Part shown: positions 56,601 to 63,681 of the stretch, one piece after another | Position numbering within the stretch: the stretch's first letter is position 1 | Layout: every line of letters begins with the position of its first letter | Assembly: GCA_964507045.1 (NCBI GenBank) | Contig: CAZDOO010000008.1 | Coordinates: 33,325-97,324 of the forward strand | DNA: 64,000 bases | Reading direction: 5' to 3' | Source of the DNA: UBA8199 sp964507045 | GTDB taxonomy: Bacteria > Verrucomicrobiota > Verrucomicrobiia > Limisphaerales > UBA8199 | Notes under the pieces: model-generated | What the model saw: the letters and a program-made list of their open reading frames with translations, nothing else | Databases searched by the model: none | What the model was told of the DNA's origin: nothing | Program-made: the position numbers and the translations under genes

Positions 56601-57007
56601 TACGGCTTGATGCCCATCGCGTTGTTGTCGGCAAAGCTGTGCGCCGTCTCATAGTAGATGTCCAGTTCCGCGCCCGCCAGCGAACTGAAGGTCAGGCCCG
56701 GCAGGATAAACTTCATGATGGCGCAGTCCTCGATGAACCCGCCCCCACTCGTTGACACGTCCGCCTTGACTTGGAGGTTCGTGTCGGCGCCGCAGTTATC
56801 GTGTCGCGCGCCTTCATTGCACCAGGCATCAGTTGTGCCCGAATAGCCGTTGAGGCCCTGTTGTAACGCCACCGTTGCCGCCGGCAATGAGGCGGCCGAA
56901 CCGAGGATAAGCAGGATTACGGCTGCGCCGATCGAAAGCGGCATCCTCCATGAGGTTACCGCGCCAGTTGTCGAAATGACCTGATGGTTGGATTTCACGG
57001 TCTTCAT
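53630..57007 (-). CDS. Exported protein with DNRLRE-like, autotransporter-associated beta-strand and Ig/cadherin-like domains
   Basis: 1125 residues. A long N-terminal signal region ends near SAASLPAATV (about 44). The next part (about 45-272) looks like a DNRLRE-type beta domain with structural cysteine pairs (WCNEGARHDNC). From about 280 to 480 come autotransporter-associated beta-strand repeats: NNYSGLTIVKGGALIVAAN and FSLTKAGSGRLALAGTTPY followed by TYSGATLVNEGTLAL. Then an Ig-like domain (about 678-768, TTTLAASAPNPSLPGTNVTL), a cadherin-like domain (about 770-862, PDGDPLNLIKVSALS) and a short C-terminal region. There is no autotransporter translocation barrel at the C-terminus, so it must be exported by the general route and may be cell-surface or adhesive. 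GGAG lies 11 bp before the ATG. Confidence 0.75.
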   Translation of the reverse strand: MKTVKSNHQVISTTGAVTSWRMPLSIGAAVILLILGSAASLPAATVALQQGLNGYSGTTDAWCNEGARHDNCGADTNLQVKADVSTSGGGFIEDCAIMKFILPGLTFSSLAGAELDIYYETAHSFADNNAMGIKPYRVGPTNVWYENNRIGQSGEGVNWLYFGQAEVDPNKWGYGSDPAIGPWNNKVDDGNGENYVKKTDGNPVQKTNAIPPLNWVPFNVQPSVQQWYGGQPNNGFLLFSSWWEGDGNIVYGEFTSREGVLAAHRPKLTLSYAGAQIRWGGYANGTWDAATPNWNVGSYAGTYGNGDFVTFADGASNPGIALAGGGVSPGSVTVSNTSTAYSFSGGSIGGSGAFTKANSGTATLAALNNYSGLTIVKGGALIVAANNALGATGSGTVVSNGAALGFQGGVNYASAEPLTISGGGGGGSGALYAVSGSNTFAGPITLAADSTIGVAASLSLTLNGAIGGGFSLTKAGSGRLALAGTTPYTYSGATLVNEGTLALISLATIPNTPVIDVVAGASLDVSALAGGFILGATTSQTLKGGGIVNGDVIAQGLGRLEPGASPGTLTFLNNLTQAKGVTNLFELTNSVAIGGGTNDLIVVGGNLTLVGNVIAITVLGSDPLGGGTYRLFNYAGSKTGSFNPAPAFLSGGPVPGSMVWIDESVTNQINLIIVAPIATTTLAASAPNPSLPGTNVTLTATVNPVAPATNVPVGSVTFETNGVPLAPPVPLVNGVATLDISALPHGFTPVRAAYPGQGLFLGSTGSVVQLVNTPPVAGYHIAYVMEDETLSLLADALLAGDHDPDGDPLNLIKVSALSTNGGTAAMLGTIKLAYLPKPDYAGPDLLTYTLADPYTNVTVPIHLTVLSVGDLASRIVGVTNQGGGAVTLTVAGIPGWTYQVQAASNFAFPLFWQTLATNTADTNGLFQFTDLGATNTESYYRLGTPTNPPDFQMYDAELEQLDVVGGPQPGMMIRESPKLASLGITRIEPQPSNLFAISSFFDVFTELSLDNGLKWLPATNGSIPLILVGGIPLNQFPDELLPPLAGQYISPPEWPELYPQGAIIKDLTIHTFDGTCPPPAPGENAVCSFRATADLWVSFDGGLVFLPYSTPCRVTIRITGRPGAL

Positions 57008-57230
57008 ACACTCATCGTCTCCTTTGCTGAATGGAACACTCCGCCCGCCACCAAGACGCGATCAGGGTGCACTCCTTCCCTGGCCAGCCCAGCCCGGTCG
57101 TGAATTGACGTTCTCATTTCGCAGGCGTCCGCCCGGAACAAACCAGCACCCGCTGGGTACAACTCACTGCAAACCGCTGGGATTAGTTTGAAGCGCCTCA
57201 CGGACGCTTCGTCAAGCCCTTTCTCGCCCC

Positions 57231-57602
57231 CCCGGGTCGACTCCGGGCCGGGCCGACTGGAATATGGGCGTTTGTTACAGGCCGAGATGCGCGCCGCCCC
57301 CCTTGAGGGCCGTGGCCCGCTTGCAGCCCGGATGGTGCAAAAGCCCAGTAACATCCCGATCCGGGGCATATGCCGCTCCGCCCTGGCCTACCTCACCGTC
57401 ACCTCACCGTATCCTCACCGTAGTACCTCTAATAACTTATTAGAGGTACTACGGTGAGGATACGGTGAGGTGACGGTGAGGAGACGGAGGGGGGCTGGCG
57501 CAGGGATGGGTTCAGGCAAAGGATTTCCCGAACCGGGGGGGGGCGGGTTGCGCCGCGCACGACCGGCGCATCCCGCTTTATTGCAGAAATGGGAGATGCG
57601 CC
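57231..57602 (+). repeat. Long intergenic element C (related to element B)
   Basis: About 372 bp matching the reverse complement of 38812-39238. Blocks shared include CCGGGTCRACTCC at the edge, TTGTTACAGGCCGA, then the hairpin, and further on GGGTTGCGCCGCGCAC and TTTATTGCAG to GATGCGCC. The copy has no evident left terminal inverted repeat of the kind bracketing element B. The strand '+' marks the same conserved direction as in element B; neighbouring genes run on the minus strand, so both elements have the same orientation relative to transcription. Confidence 0.8.
57391..57481. repeat. Giant perfect palindrome C with 11-bp repeats
   Basis: Arms of 45 bp (57391-57435 and 57437-57481) are perfect reverse complements around one base. 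Units in the left arm are TCACCGTCACC (57393-57403) and TCACCGTATCC (57404-57414), then the apex CACCGTAGTACCTCTAATAA. The sequence of the 11-bp units differs from those in hairpins A and B, but within this copy both arms agree exactly. Confidence 0.95.
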
Positions 57603-57739
57603 CTTCGGGCACCATTTGGGCGTCGCGCCCACTACCCACCACCGCCTGGCAGGACGCCCGCCTCTCCACGTCTCCACATGACCCCCGCGTGAAACTGGCA
57701 CCGCCGGTTGTCGTGCGGAATGATCGCGTAGTGGCGTTC

Positions 57740-60700
57740 TTAGGGTGAAATGTAGGGCGCTACTACCCGATAGAACCTCTGGCTGACGACCGCACTACTG
57801 TTGGTTTCCCAGTACTGGTGCGCCGGGCCGATGATTTCCGGACCGAGGTTGATCCAGAAGGCATTGGAAGCGTAGTTGGTTCCCAGATCCGGGGCATAGC
57901 GGACCTGGTAGTGAACATCGGTTTCGTAGGTCCAGGCGAGACTCACCGCCTGGGTGCCGGCAATCAGGTTCGTCACCACGATATTGGTGATCACGATATT
58001 CGTGAGCGGCCGGCGCTGGTAATTGGTGACGGCATAATCCTCGACCTCGCCGTCGGCAGCGGCACCCGCAGGCAGCAGGCCGCCGGCACTGCTGAGGCGG
58101 AACCGGGCGAAGGTCGGGCCGAGCACGGCATTGGTGGGCACTGGGAAGCTCAAGGTGTTATTCCCCGACAGGAGAGTGAAGTTATTGAAGATCTTTTCGC
58201 CGGGTTCCCAACTGCCGTTGCGGTTGAAATCCACCCAGGCATCCAACTGGCCGTTGCCTGAGCCCGGCGACGTTAGCCACACGTTTACCCAGGCCTGCGT
58301 GCCGGCGATCAGGCGCGAGATGAAGGCTACCCCGTCCTCGTCATCGGGGAGGAAGGGAGGGTTGAAGTCGTCGCCGGTGGCGTCCCCTGTGGGCTGCCCA
58401 TCCGGTTCGGCGTCCAGGTTGGCGCCGAGGCAGAAGCCGGGCCAGACGAAGTGCCGCGCGCCGGTGTTGGCCAGTAGCGTCGGGTACGTCTTGGGCGCGT
58501 CGGAGAAGTCCTGGTCTTCAGGGGCGCGGGTGGTGAGGTAGAAGGCCATGTCCCAGGAATTGGTCCAGTCGGGCCAGAAGATCGGTTGGCCGGACACGTA
58601 AGGCAAGCCAGGCAATGGCGCGGTGGGATCATAGATTCTGACAGCGTCGTCCGGGGCCGGGGAGTCAAGGTCTCGCGGGCGCGTCTTCCAGCCCCAGGGA
58701 TACTCCGGATACGAGAGTTGGTAACTGGCGGCAATGCTGACCCAGAAGATATTGGACGAGAGACCGGGCTCGCCAAACAGTTCCTGGCGGAACCATTCGT
58801 TGGTGGCGAATTCCTGATGGAACAGGAAGCAGGCTTCCGGCGCGGCATTGGTGTCGCGCGGATCAATGTCCCACCCCACAAACTCGTAGGTGTAGTTGGT
58901 GCAAGGGACCATCCACACGCATTTGTTCGGGTGGCTGAAGGAACCCACCTGGCCGGGGACGGCGGGGGTGTCCGTCCAGAAGGTAATACGGAATTCCGCG
59001 GGCAACTGCGGCGGCCAAGGTTGAGCCCAGTTCAGGAATGATCCCCACCAGTGGATGTCGGTCACCGGGTTGGCGTTGGTGCACACCCAGTCGTCGGCGA
59101 CAATCTGCTCTTCGCCGTACCAGGAAAGTTCATCCCAGCCGTTAATGCCCTTGGTGTAAACCACTGGCGGCTGCGACCACTTCAGCTCATAGAGGTGCTC
59201 TTCGGTGGTCCCGGCGTTGAGCCGGAAGGCCATATCCACGGTTGTGTCATGCCGCGGGTGCTGTGGCGGGTAGACTAGCCGTTGCCAAATGCCGTTGTAA
59301 ACCTCCTGAGCGTTGACCCACACGGCGTCATCATTCCAGTTGGTCGGGCAGGTTTTCCAGCCCCAGACCGGATACGGCGGGGCGAAGAGACCCATGACTT
59401 GCGCCTGCACATCGAGCCAATAGACTTTAGGCGACTGAGGCGTTCCTTCCTGCTCGAAGGCGGCATACGCCGGAAGATTGAAGTCGTATTGGAAACACAT
59501 GTGGTCGCCGGGGAACACGGCGATGCCTGGAGGGGTGAAGAACCATTCATTGATGCCCAACGCATACGGGATGACCGCATACTGGCCGGGACCGAATGAT
59601 GTCATCCAGCGCAGCGCGCCCGGCATGCTGTAGCCGGTGGGGCTTTGGTTGGCGGGAATATCGTCGTGGATGCTCAGCGTGAAGATGACATTCTGCCAGT
59701 CGAAGTCATTGGTCCAGGAGCCCCAAAGGGTGATGTTGGTAATGGGCCCGGGGCTGGTGCAGAGGAAATCGTCGGCCAGCAAGTAAGGCGGCGGCTGCGG
59801 CAGGACGTTGGGTAGGTAGGTGGCGTTTACGTCCATGCCTTGGGGGGTGAGGTCGGGCACCTGCTCCCACTTGGTGCCGGTGGTGACGTTGAACTGCTCG
59901 GAGATCAGCTCGAAGGCCAGATCCCAGGAGTTGGCTGGATCGGGCCAGAACAATTCATAACCCGCGGTATAGACCATTCCCGGCAGGATCGTTGAGGCCA
60001 GTGGTTGGGTGATGACGACCGCATCGTCCGGCGCGGGCGAAGCGAGGTCGCGGGGGCGGGTCTTCCAACCCCAGGGCCACGGTCCGGCCGTGCCCTGCCA
60101 ATACTCCGCGGCGATGCTGATCCAGTAAACGGTTCCGGGCGGACTTGCCTGGATGAAATACTCGGTGGTCGGCAGGGTTTGCTCGTAGAGGAAACAGGCT
60201 TCGACCCGGTTTGTGTTCGGTCCCGCCAGGAGCATATGGCGCGGGTCAATATCCCAGCCCACAAACTGCGGCGGCGCGAGACTCGTGTTAACGCGCGTCT
60301 GCCAGATCGCAGTGTCAGGGTGGCTGAAGTTGGTGGCGCTGGCGGGCTTGTCGGTCCAGATGGTGATTTGGAAGGAGTTGGGCAGATAAGGCGGCGGCGT
60401 GTTAGAGACCCAGTTGGCGAATGAGCCCCACCAACGAATCTTGGTGATGGGATTGGTGCTCATGCAGACCCAGTCGTCAGCGGCAGCCCGGTTGTAAGGC
60501 TGGTTGGTGATCGAGAGTTCATTCCAGCCATCGAACACATTGTTACGGCTGCTGCCGGTGACCGGTAGTTGCTCCCACTTGATGGGGCTTTCCTTGAGCG
60601 CCGCCGCGCCAAAGGTGTGAACGTCAGGTGTGACACAGTCCACCTCAACAGTATGCGTTGTATTGGCCAAGCCCCGCACGATGATCAGGACCGTTCCCCC

Positions 60701-61201
60701 AACCACCGGGCTGCTCATGTTGAGGCTGGCAACCAGCGCCCCGTCAACGCGCACGTCGGCGGTGCCATCGTTCTGGTCCCCGGTCATGTGGATGGAGACG
60801 ATGTCGCTGGGCACCAGCGTGGTCGCCCAGATATACTGTCCCGCCTGACGCATCCAGACTTCGCTGGCGTTGCCGTCAATGGTGCCTCCTCCCGTGTAGG
60901 CGCTCCAATCGTCATACATCAGGGGCACTAACGGGTTATAGTCCGCATCGCGCCAGTCCAGCACGGCGTGGCCCAGAACGGTCTCCGTCCCGGCGAGTGG
61001 ATTCTCGAATTCTAACTGCGCGGAAGGCAGCCCCAAGTAGATAGCGGCGTTCGACGCTTTCAACAGAACGGTCGCGCCCTGGACGGCGTTAGTTGCAAGC
61101 AAGGCGGCAGCCAGGACGACTGCGCTGATGAGCCTTGGGGCCATGTTGGTTCGCCGGGAAACGGACACGTTTGAAACGGTGGTTGCTGATATCATTTGCA
61201 T
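57740..61201 (-). CDS. Exported protein with triplicated DUF7901-like modules and a GEVED domain
   Basis: 1153 residues from ATG 61201, preceded by GAGGAG with a 10-bp spacer. ATG 61234 and ATG 61144 are alternatives; the signal peptide (APRLISAVVLAAALLATNA) is contained in all. Three related modules follow, each with ADDWVC or ADDFLC, then ITKIRWWGSFANW, GWDIDPR and WGWKTRPRD with SPAPDDAV or the equivalent, as in DUF7901-type proteins. They begin near residues 200, 480 and 700. A GEVED domain follows (DAEPDGQPTGDATGDD, WVDFNRNGSWEPGEKIF, DGEVEDYAV). The end QRFYRVVAPYIS is a common verrucomicrobial C-terminal strand domain. It is large, secreted or surface-bound, and the ligand is unknown. 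Confidence 0.78.
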   Translation of the reverse strand: MQMISATTVSNVSVSRRTNMAPRLISAVVLAAALLATNAVQGATVLLKASNAAIYLGLPSAQLEFENPLAGTETVLGHAVLDWRDADYNPLVPLMYDDWSAYTGGGTIDGNASEVWMRQAGQYIWATTLVPSDIVSIHMTGDQNDGTADVRVDGALVASLNMSSPVVGGTVLIIVRGLANTTHTVEVDCVTPDVHTFGAAALKESPIKWEQLPVTGSSRNNVFDGWNELSITNQPYNRAAADDWVCMSTNPITKIRWWGSFANWVSNTPPPYLPNSFQITIWTDKPASATNFSHPDTAIWQTRVNTSLAPPQFVGWDIDPRHMLLAGPNTNRVEACFLYEQTLPTTEYFIQASPPGTVYWISIAAEYWQGTAGPWPWGWKTRPRDLASPAPDDAVVITQPLASTILPGMVYTAGYELFWPDPANSWDLAFELISEQFNVTTGTKWEQVPDLTPQGMDVNATYLPNVLPQPPPYLLADDFLCTSPGPITNITLWGSWTNDFDWQNVIFTLSIHDDIPANQSPTGYSMPGALRWMTSFGPGQYAVIPYALGINEWFFTPPGIAVFPGDHMCFQYDFNLPAYAAFEQEGTPQSPKVYWLDVQAQVMGLFAPPYPVWGWKTCPTNWNDDAVWVNAQEVYNGIWQRLVYPPQHPRHDTTVDMAFRLNAGTTEEHLYELKWSQPPVVYTKGINGWDELSWYGEEQIVADDWVCTNANPVTDIHWWGSFLNWAQPWPPQLPAEFRITFWTDTPAVPGQVGSFSHPNKCVWMVPCTNYTYEFVGWDIDPRDTNAAPEACFLFHQEFATNEWFRQELFGEPGLSSNIFWVSIAASYQLSYPEYPWGWKTRPRDLDSPAPDDAVRIYDPTAPLPGLPYVSGQPIFWPDWTNSWDMAFYLTTRAPEDQDFSDAPKTYPTLLANTGARHFVWPGFCLGANLDAEPDGQPTGDATGDDFNPPFLPDDEDGVAFISRLIAGTQAWVNVWLTSPGSGNGQLDAWVDFNRNGSWEPGEKIFNNFTLLSGNNTLSFPVPTNAVLGPTFARFRLSSAGGLLPAGAAADGEVEDYAVTNYQRRPLTNIVITNIVVTNLIAGTQAVSLAWTYETDVHYQVRYAPDLGTNYASNAFWINLGPEIIGPAHQYWETNSSAVVSQRFYRVVAPYISP

Positions 61202-61623
61202 AATCCGATTGCTCCTCAGGTTTGGTGGTTGCATGGAAGGTTCCCTCTCCGCTCGGGGGGATTGCTGCCCCTGCGGGCTGCCACATTCCGCAATGTGCGC
61301 TGCTGCCGTCAAGAGACCTTTCCGGCCTGACGTTTTGTGCCGAGCACCGCGACCGCCGCCAGGCAAGCGGCCCGGCACTCCATCCCGCGGCACGTATTCT
61401 AAGACTTCCCCGGAAAGCAGGGTATCCGGTGTTTGGCTGATTGTATCTCGGCAAAAGGCTGAGGTGGGGTCAGGCAGATATCCCTCGCCTGACACGGACA
61501 CTTCGCAGCCCAACGCCCATTGCTCTTCGCGGATGCCCGGCTAACGCCGGTGTTGGTGAGCATTGGCGTTTCTGCCGGCAGGCACGCGGGTTCGCGGGCG
61601 CTGTTCCTGCCCGGGGGCCGAAT
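61202..61623. other. Intergenic region with a repeated hairpin-bearing sequence
   Basis: 422 bp without a supported gene between two minus-strand genes. Its main feature is a copy (about 61413-61481) of a sequence also found at 62112-62178. I see no convincing promoter. Confidence 0.4.
61413..61481 (+). repeat. Direct-repeat copy 1 (hairpin-bearing)
   Basis: About 65 bp resembling the sequence at 62112-62178 in the same orientation: GGAAAGCAGG, TATCCGG, GGCTGAT and CTGAGG-GGGGTCAG blocks are shared at corresponding spacings. A hairpin can form between CTCGGC and GCTGAG with a short A-rich loop. Confidence 0.6.
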
Positions 61624-62088
61624 TCAGCGGGCTGGGCACGAGCCGCAGAACAGGTCGGCGTGGGCGATTTTGGTTATGCGCTTTAGACAGGCAAGCACCG
61701 GAGAGTCACTATCGGGACGGTTTGGTTCGGGATCCAGCAGAGCGGCGAGTGCGTAGGGCCGATCCGCTTTGAGGACCAGCCAGCGGGTCAGGCAGCTGCT
61801 GGCCGCGGCCGGCAATTCATGGTGGTCATGGAGGGACAAGATAATCACATCTGCAGCGGCGGCTTCGATCGCGGCTTGCTCCACCAGCAAGGGCTCGTCC
61901 AGCAGGTCAAGCCGCCAGACCCGGGCACGGAATTTTGCCCCGCTCCCGAGCCGCCTGGACAACCGGTCGAGTGACTGCGTGGCCCGGAGAGCCGTGCCGA
62001 GATCTTCATAAAGCAGCAGGACGTCCAGCACCGCATTGACCGGAGCCTGGCCTGGCTCGACGCTTACTTGCACCGCTTCGGCCGACAT
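61624..62088 (-). CDS. Hypothetical protein, receiver-like fold suspected
   Basis: 154 residues. The pattern VLDVLLLYEDLGTALRATQS, then FRARVWRLDLLDEPLLVEQA and ADVIILSLHDHHELPAAASS, resembles the alternating beta/alpha order of a receiver or Rossmann-type domain, but the conserved phosphoacceptor aspartate environment of a true receiver is not apparent. The C-terminus contains FCGSC. It lies 82 bp downstream of a NarL-type response regulator on the same strand, so a link to that signalling system is likely. The function is unknown. Confidence 0.55.
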   Translation of the reverse strand: MSAEAVQVSVEPGQAPVNAVLDVLLLYEDLGTALRATQSLDRLSRRLGSGAKFRARVWRLDLLDEPLLVEQAAIEAAAADVIILSLHDHHELPAAASSCLTRWLVLKADRPYALAALLDPEPNRPDSDSPVLACLKRITKIAHADLFCGSCPAR

Positions 62089-62111
62089 AGGACGCCAATT
62101 TACCCGGGCGG

Positions 62112-62178
62112 CAGGAAAGCAGGTATCCGGCGCCGGGCTGATCTTGACTCAGCCAAAAGCTGAGGCGGGGTCAGACCA
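62112..62178 (+). repeat. Direct-repeat copy 2 (hairpin-bearing), overlapping the response-regulator stop
   Basis: Matches the sequence at 61413-61481 (about 70-75% by eye). It can form mutually exclusive stems: GGCTGA with TCAGCC, or CTCAGC with GCTGAG around CAAAA. It overlaps the last codons and the stop of the response regulator gene on the minus strand, so it could act as a terminator or attenuator ahead of the downstream gene. Confidence 0.6.
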
Positions 62179-62857
62179 GTTGCTGGGTTGCGGCCCAGCG
62201 CACCGCCTCTCGGATTAGCTCCGGTCCAGTTCGCAGCTTCAACTTTTGCCGGATGTGCTGGCGATGCGTGTCAACCGTCTTGACGCTCAAGTTCAGTCGC
62301 TGGCCAATTTGCCGGCCCGACAGTCCCTGACCAAGCAGCTGGAAGATTTCGAACTCGCGGTCGCTGAGCACGCCTGGCGTCGATTCCCGGGCGCTGGCAT
62401 GGAGCCGGGTCAGACCGTCCAGCAGAACCGCCGATATGCTTGGGCTCACGTAGACCTGGCCCTGGAGCACCTGGCGAATCGCCTGCAATAGTTTCTCCCC
62501 CCCTTCGTTCTTCATGAGGTAGCCGCGTCCGCCGGCGCGCAGCACGCGCTCAGCGTAGACATTCTCGTCGTGCATGGACATCACTAGCACGGGCACGCCC
62601 GGATGCTGCGCCCGCATGTCCTTGACAAACTCCAGTCCGCTCTTGCCCGGCAAGGTGATGTCGGCCAGCACCAGGTCGGGGCGGTTCGCTTTGATGGCCG
62701 CCAGCGCCTGGGACGCGGTTTCCGCATCTCCACACACCTGGAGGTCTGCCTCATGATTGATGAGTTGGCGCAGGCCGTAGCATGTGACGGGATGATCGTC
62801 GAGGATGAGGATTCTTCTCCGCACTTTGGCGGCTCGCGGCTTTTGGGTGGGTTTCAT
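62171..62857 (-). CDS. NarL/LuxR-family response regulator
   Basis: 228 residues. The receiver domain begins RRRILILDDHPVTCYGLRQL, with acidic residues at 20 and 21, the phosphoacceptor Asp66 in LVLADITLPGKSG and Lys115 in GYLMKNEGG. The C-terminal LuxR helix-turn-helix (about 160-225) contains LSDREFEIFQLLGQGLSGRQ and LSVKTVDTHRQHIRQKLKL. It is a transcription factor phosphorylated by the adjacent histidine kinase, with a 4-bp ATGA overlap between the genes. The DNA target is unknown. Confidence 0.93.
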   Translation of the reverse strand: MKPTQKPRAAKVRRRILILDDHPVTCYGLRQLINHEADLQVCGDAETASQALAAIKANRPDLVLADITLPGKSGLEFVKDMRAQHPGVPVLVMSMHDENVYAERVLRAGGRGYLMKNEGGEKLLQAIRQVLQGQVYVSPSISAVLLDGLTRLHASARESTPGVLSDREFEIFQLLGQGLSGRQIGQRLNLSVKTVDTHRQHIRQKLKLRTGPELIREAVRWAATQQLV

Positions 62858-63681
62858 TTCGTATGCCTTGCGTTGTGCATCTGCGGCTCTCTGCCGACCG
62901 TGCAGAGTACCGAGATGCCGCCTGGCGGGTTGGGTTGCACCAGGAGCGAGCCGCCGATGACCTCGGCGCGGTAGCGCATGATTTGCAGCCCGAGGCCCTT
63001 GCGGTCAGGCCGCCTGTGGGGGATGCCCGCACCATTGTCGTTTACGGCCAGTGTCACGGAGCGGCTGTTTGCGGTCAGGCGGATCTCAATGCGCCGGGCA
63101 TGGCCGTGCTTGAGCGCGTTGCTGACCGCCTCCTGCGCGATGCGATACAAGTGAATGGCCATGGTGTGGTCGGACACGTCCACGGGTGGATCGCACTGGA
63201 ACCGGCAGTCGCAACCGAACACGTTCCCGGTGCCCGCGGCCAATTCACGCAAGGCTTCCGCCAGGCCTTCCGCCTCCAGCCGGACCGGGCAGAGCCCGCG
63301 CGCCAGGTCGCGGGTCTGGGTCATGGCGCGTTGGACCATTTGCGCGATTTCCTTCGCCTGAACTGCCCCGGCGGAGGACGCCGGGGCGAGGTCCCGCGCC
63401 AGCCGCTGGCTGAGGAACTCGATGCCCGCCAGTTGCTGGCACAAATCATCATGCAGATCCTGGCCGAGCCGCCGCTGCTCCCGCTCGCTGATGGCCAGAA
63501 TCTCCCGTTCCAGCTCGACGCGCCGCGTGATGTCGCGCGTAAACCAGCGCGAATGGACCAGTTGCCCCTGGTCCCAGAGCCCGTTGGCGTCAATCAGGAC
63601 CTCTTTGTGAGTGCCGTCTTTGTGACGAAGCCGCGCCCGGTAATTCTGCAGCGTTTCTCCGTTGGCCAGCCTGTTGAGCAC
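62854..63681 (-). CDS. Sensor histidine kinase, NarX/DesK-like, truncated at its 5' end
   Basis: 275 residues from GTG 63681. It begins inside a PAS domain (NYRARLRHKDGTHKEVLIDA, then SRWFTRDITRRVELEREIL), the HisKA_3 dimerisation domain contains EREQRRLGQDLHDDLCQQLA with His77, and the HATPase has an N-box QEAVSNALKHGHARRIEIRL and G-box NDNGAGIP plus KGLGLQIMRYRAEVIGG. The same frame stays open upstream only to a TGA around 63776-63778 without a good start. It resembles a PAS N-terminus only back to about ADSQAATEV. The upstream sequence is lower in GC and looks unrelated, so the gene has probably lost its 5' part. It overlaps the response regulator by 4 bp. Confidence 0.75.
   Translation of the reverse strand: MLNRLANGETLQNYRARLRHKDGTHKEVLIDANGLWDQGQLVHSRWFTRDITRRVELEREILAISEREQRRLGQDLHDDLCQQLAGIEFLSQRLARDLAPASSAGAVQAKEIAQMVQRAMTQTRDLARGLCPVRLEAEGLAEALRELAAGTGNVFGCDCRFQCDPPVDVSDHTMAIHLYRIAQEAVSNALKHGHARRIEIRLTANSRSVTLAVNDNGAGIPHRRPDRKGLGLQIMRYRAEVIGGSLLVQPNPPGGISVLCTVGREPQMHNARHTK

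Larger units (their letters stand above)
57008..57739. other. Intergenic region carrying repeat element C
   Basis: 732 bp between two minus-strand genes. It contains element C (57231-57602) with the giant hairpin at 57391-57481. The remainder, including 57604-57739, shows no recognisable gene. The open frames within it are artefacts of the repeat. Confidence 0.6.
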
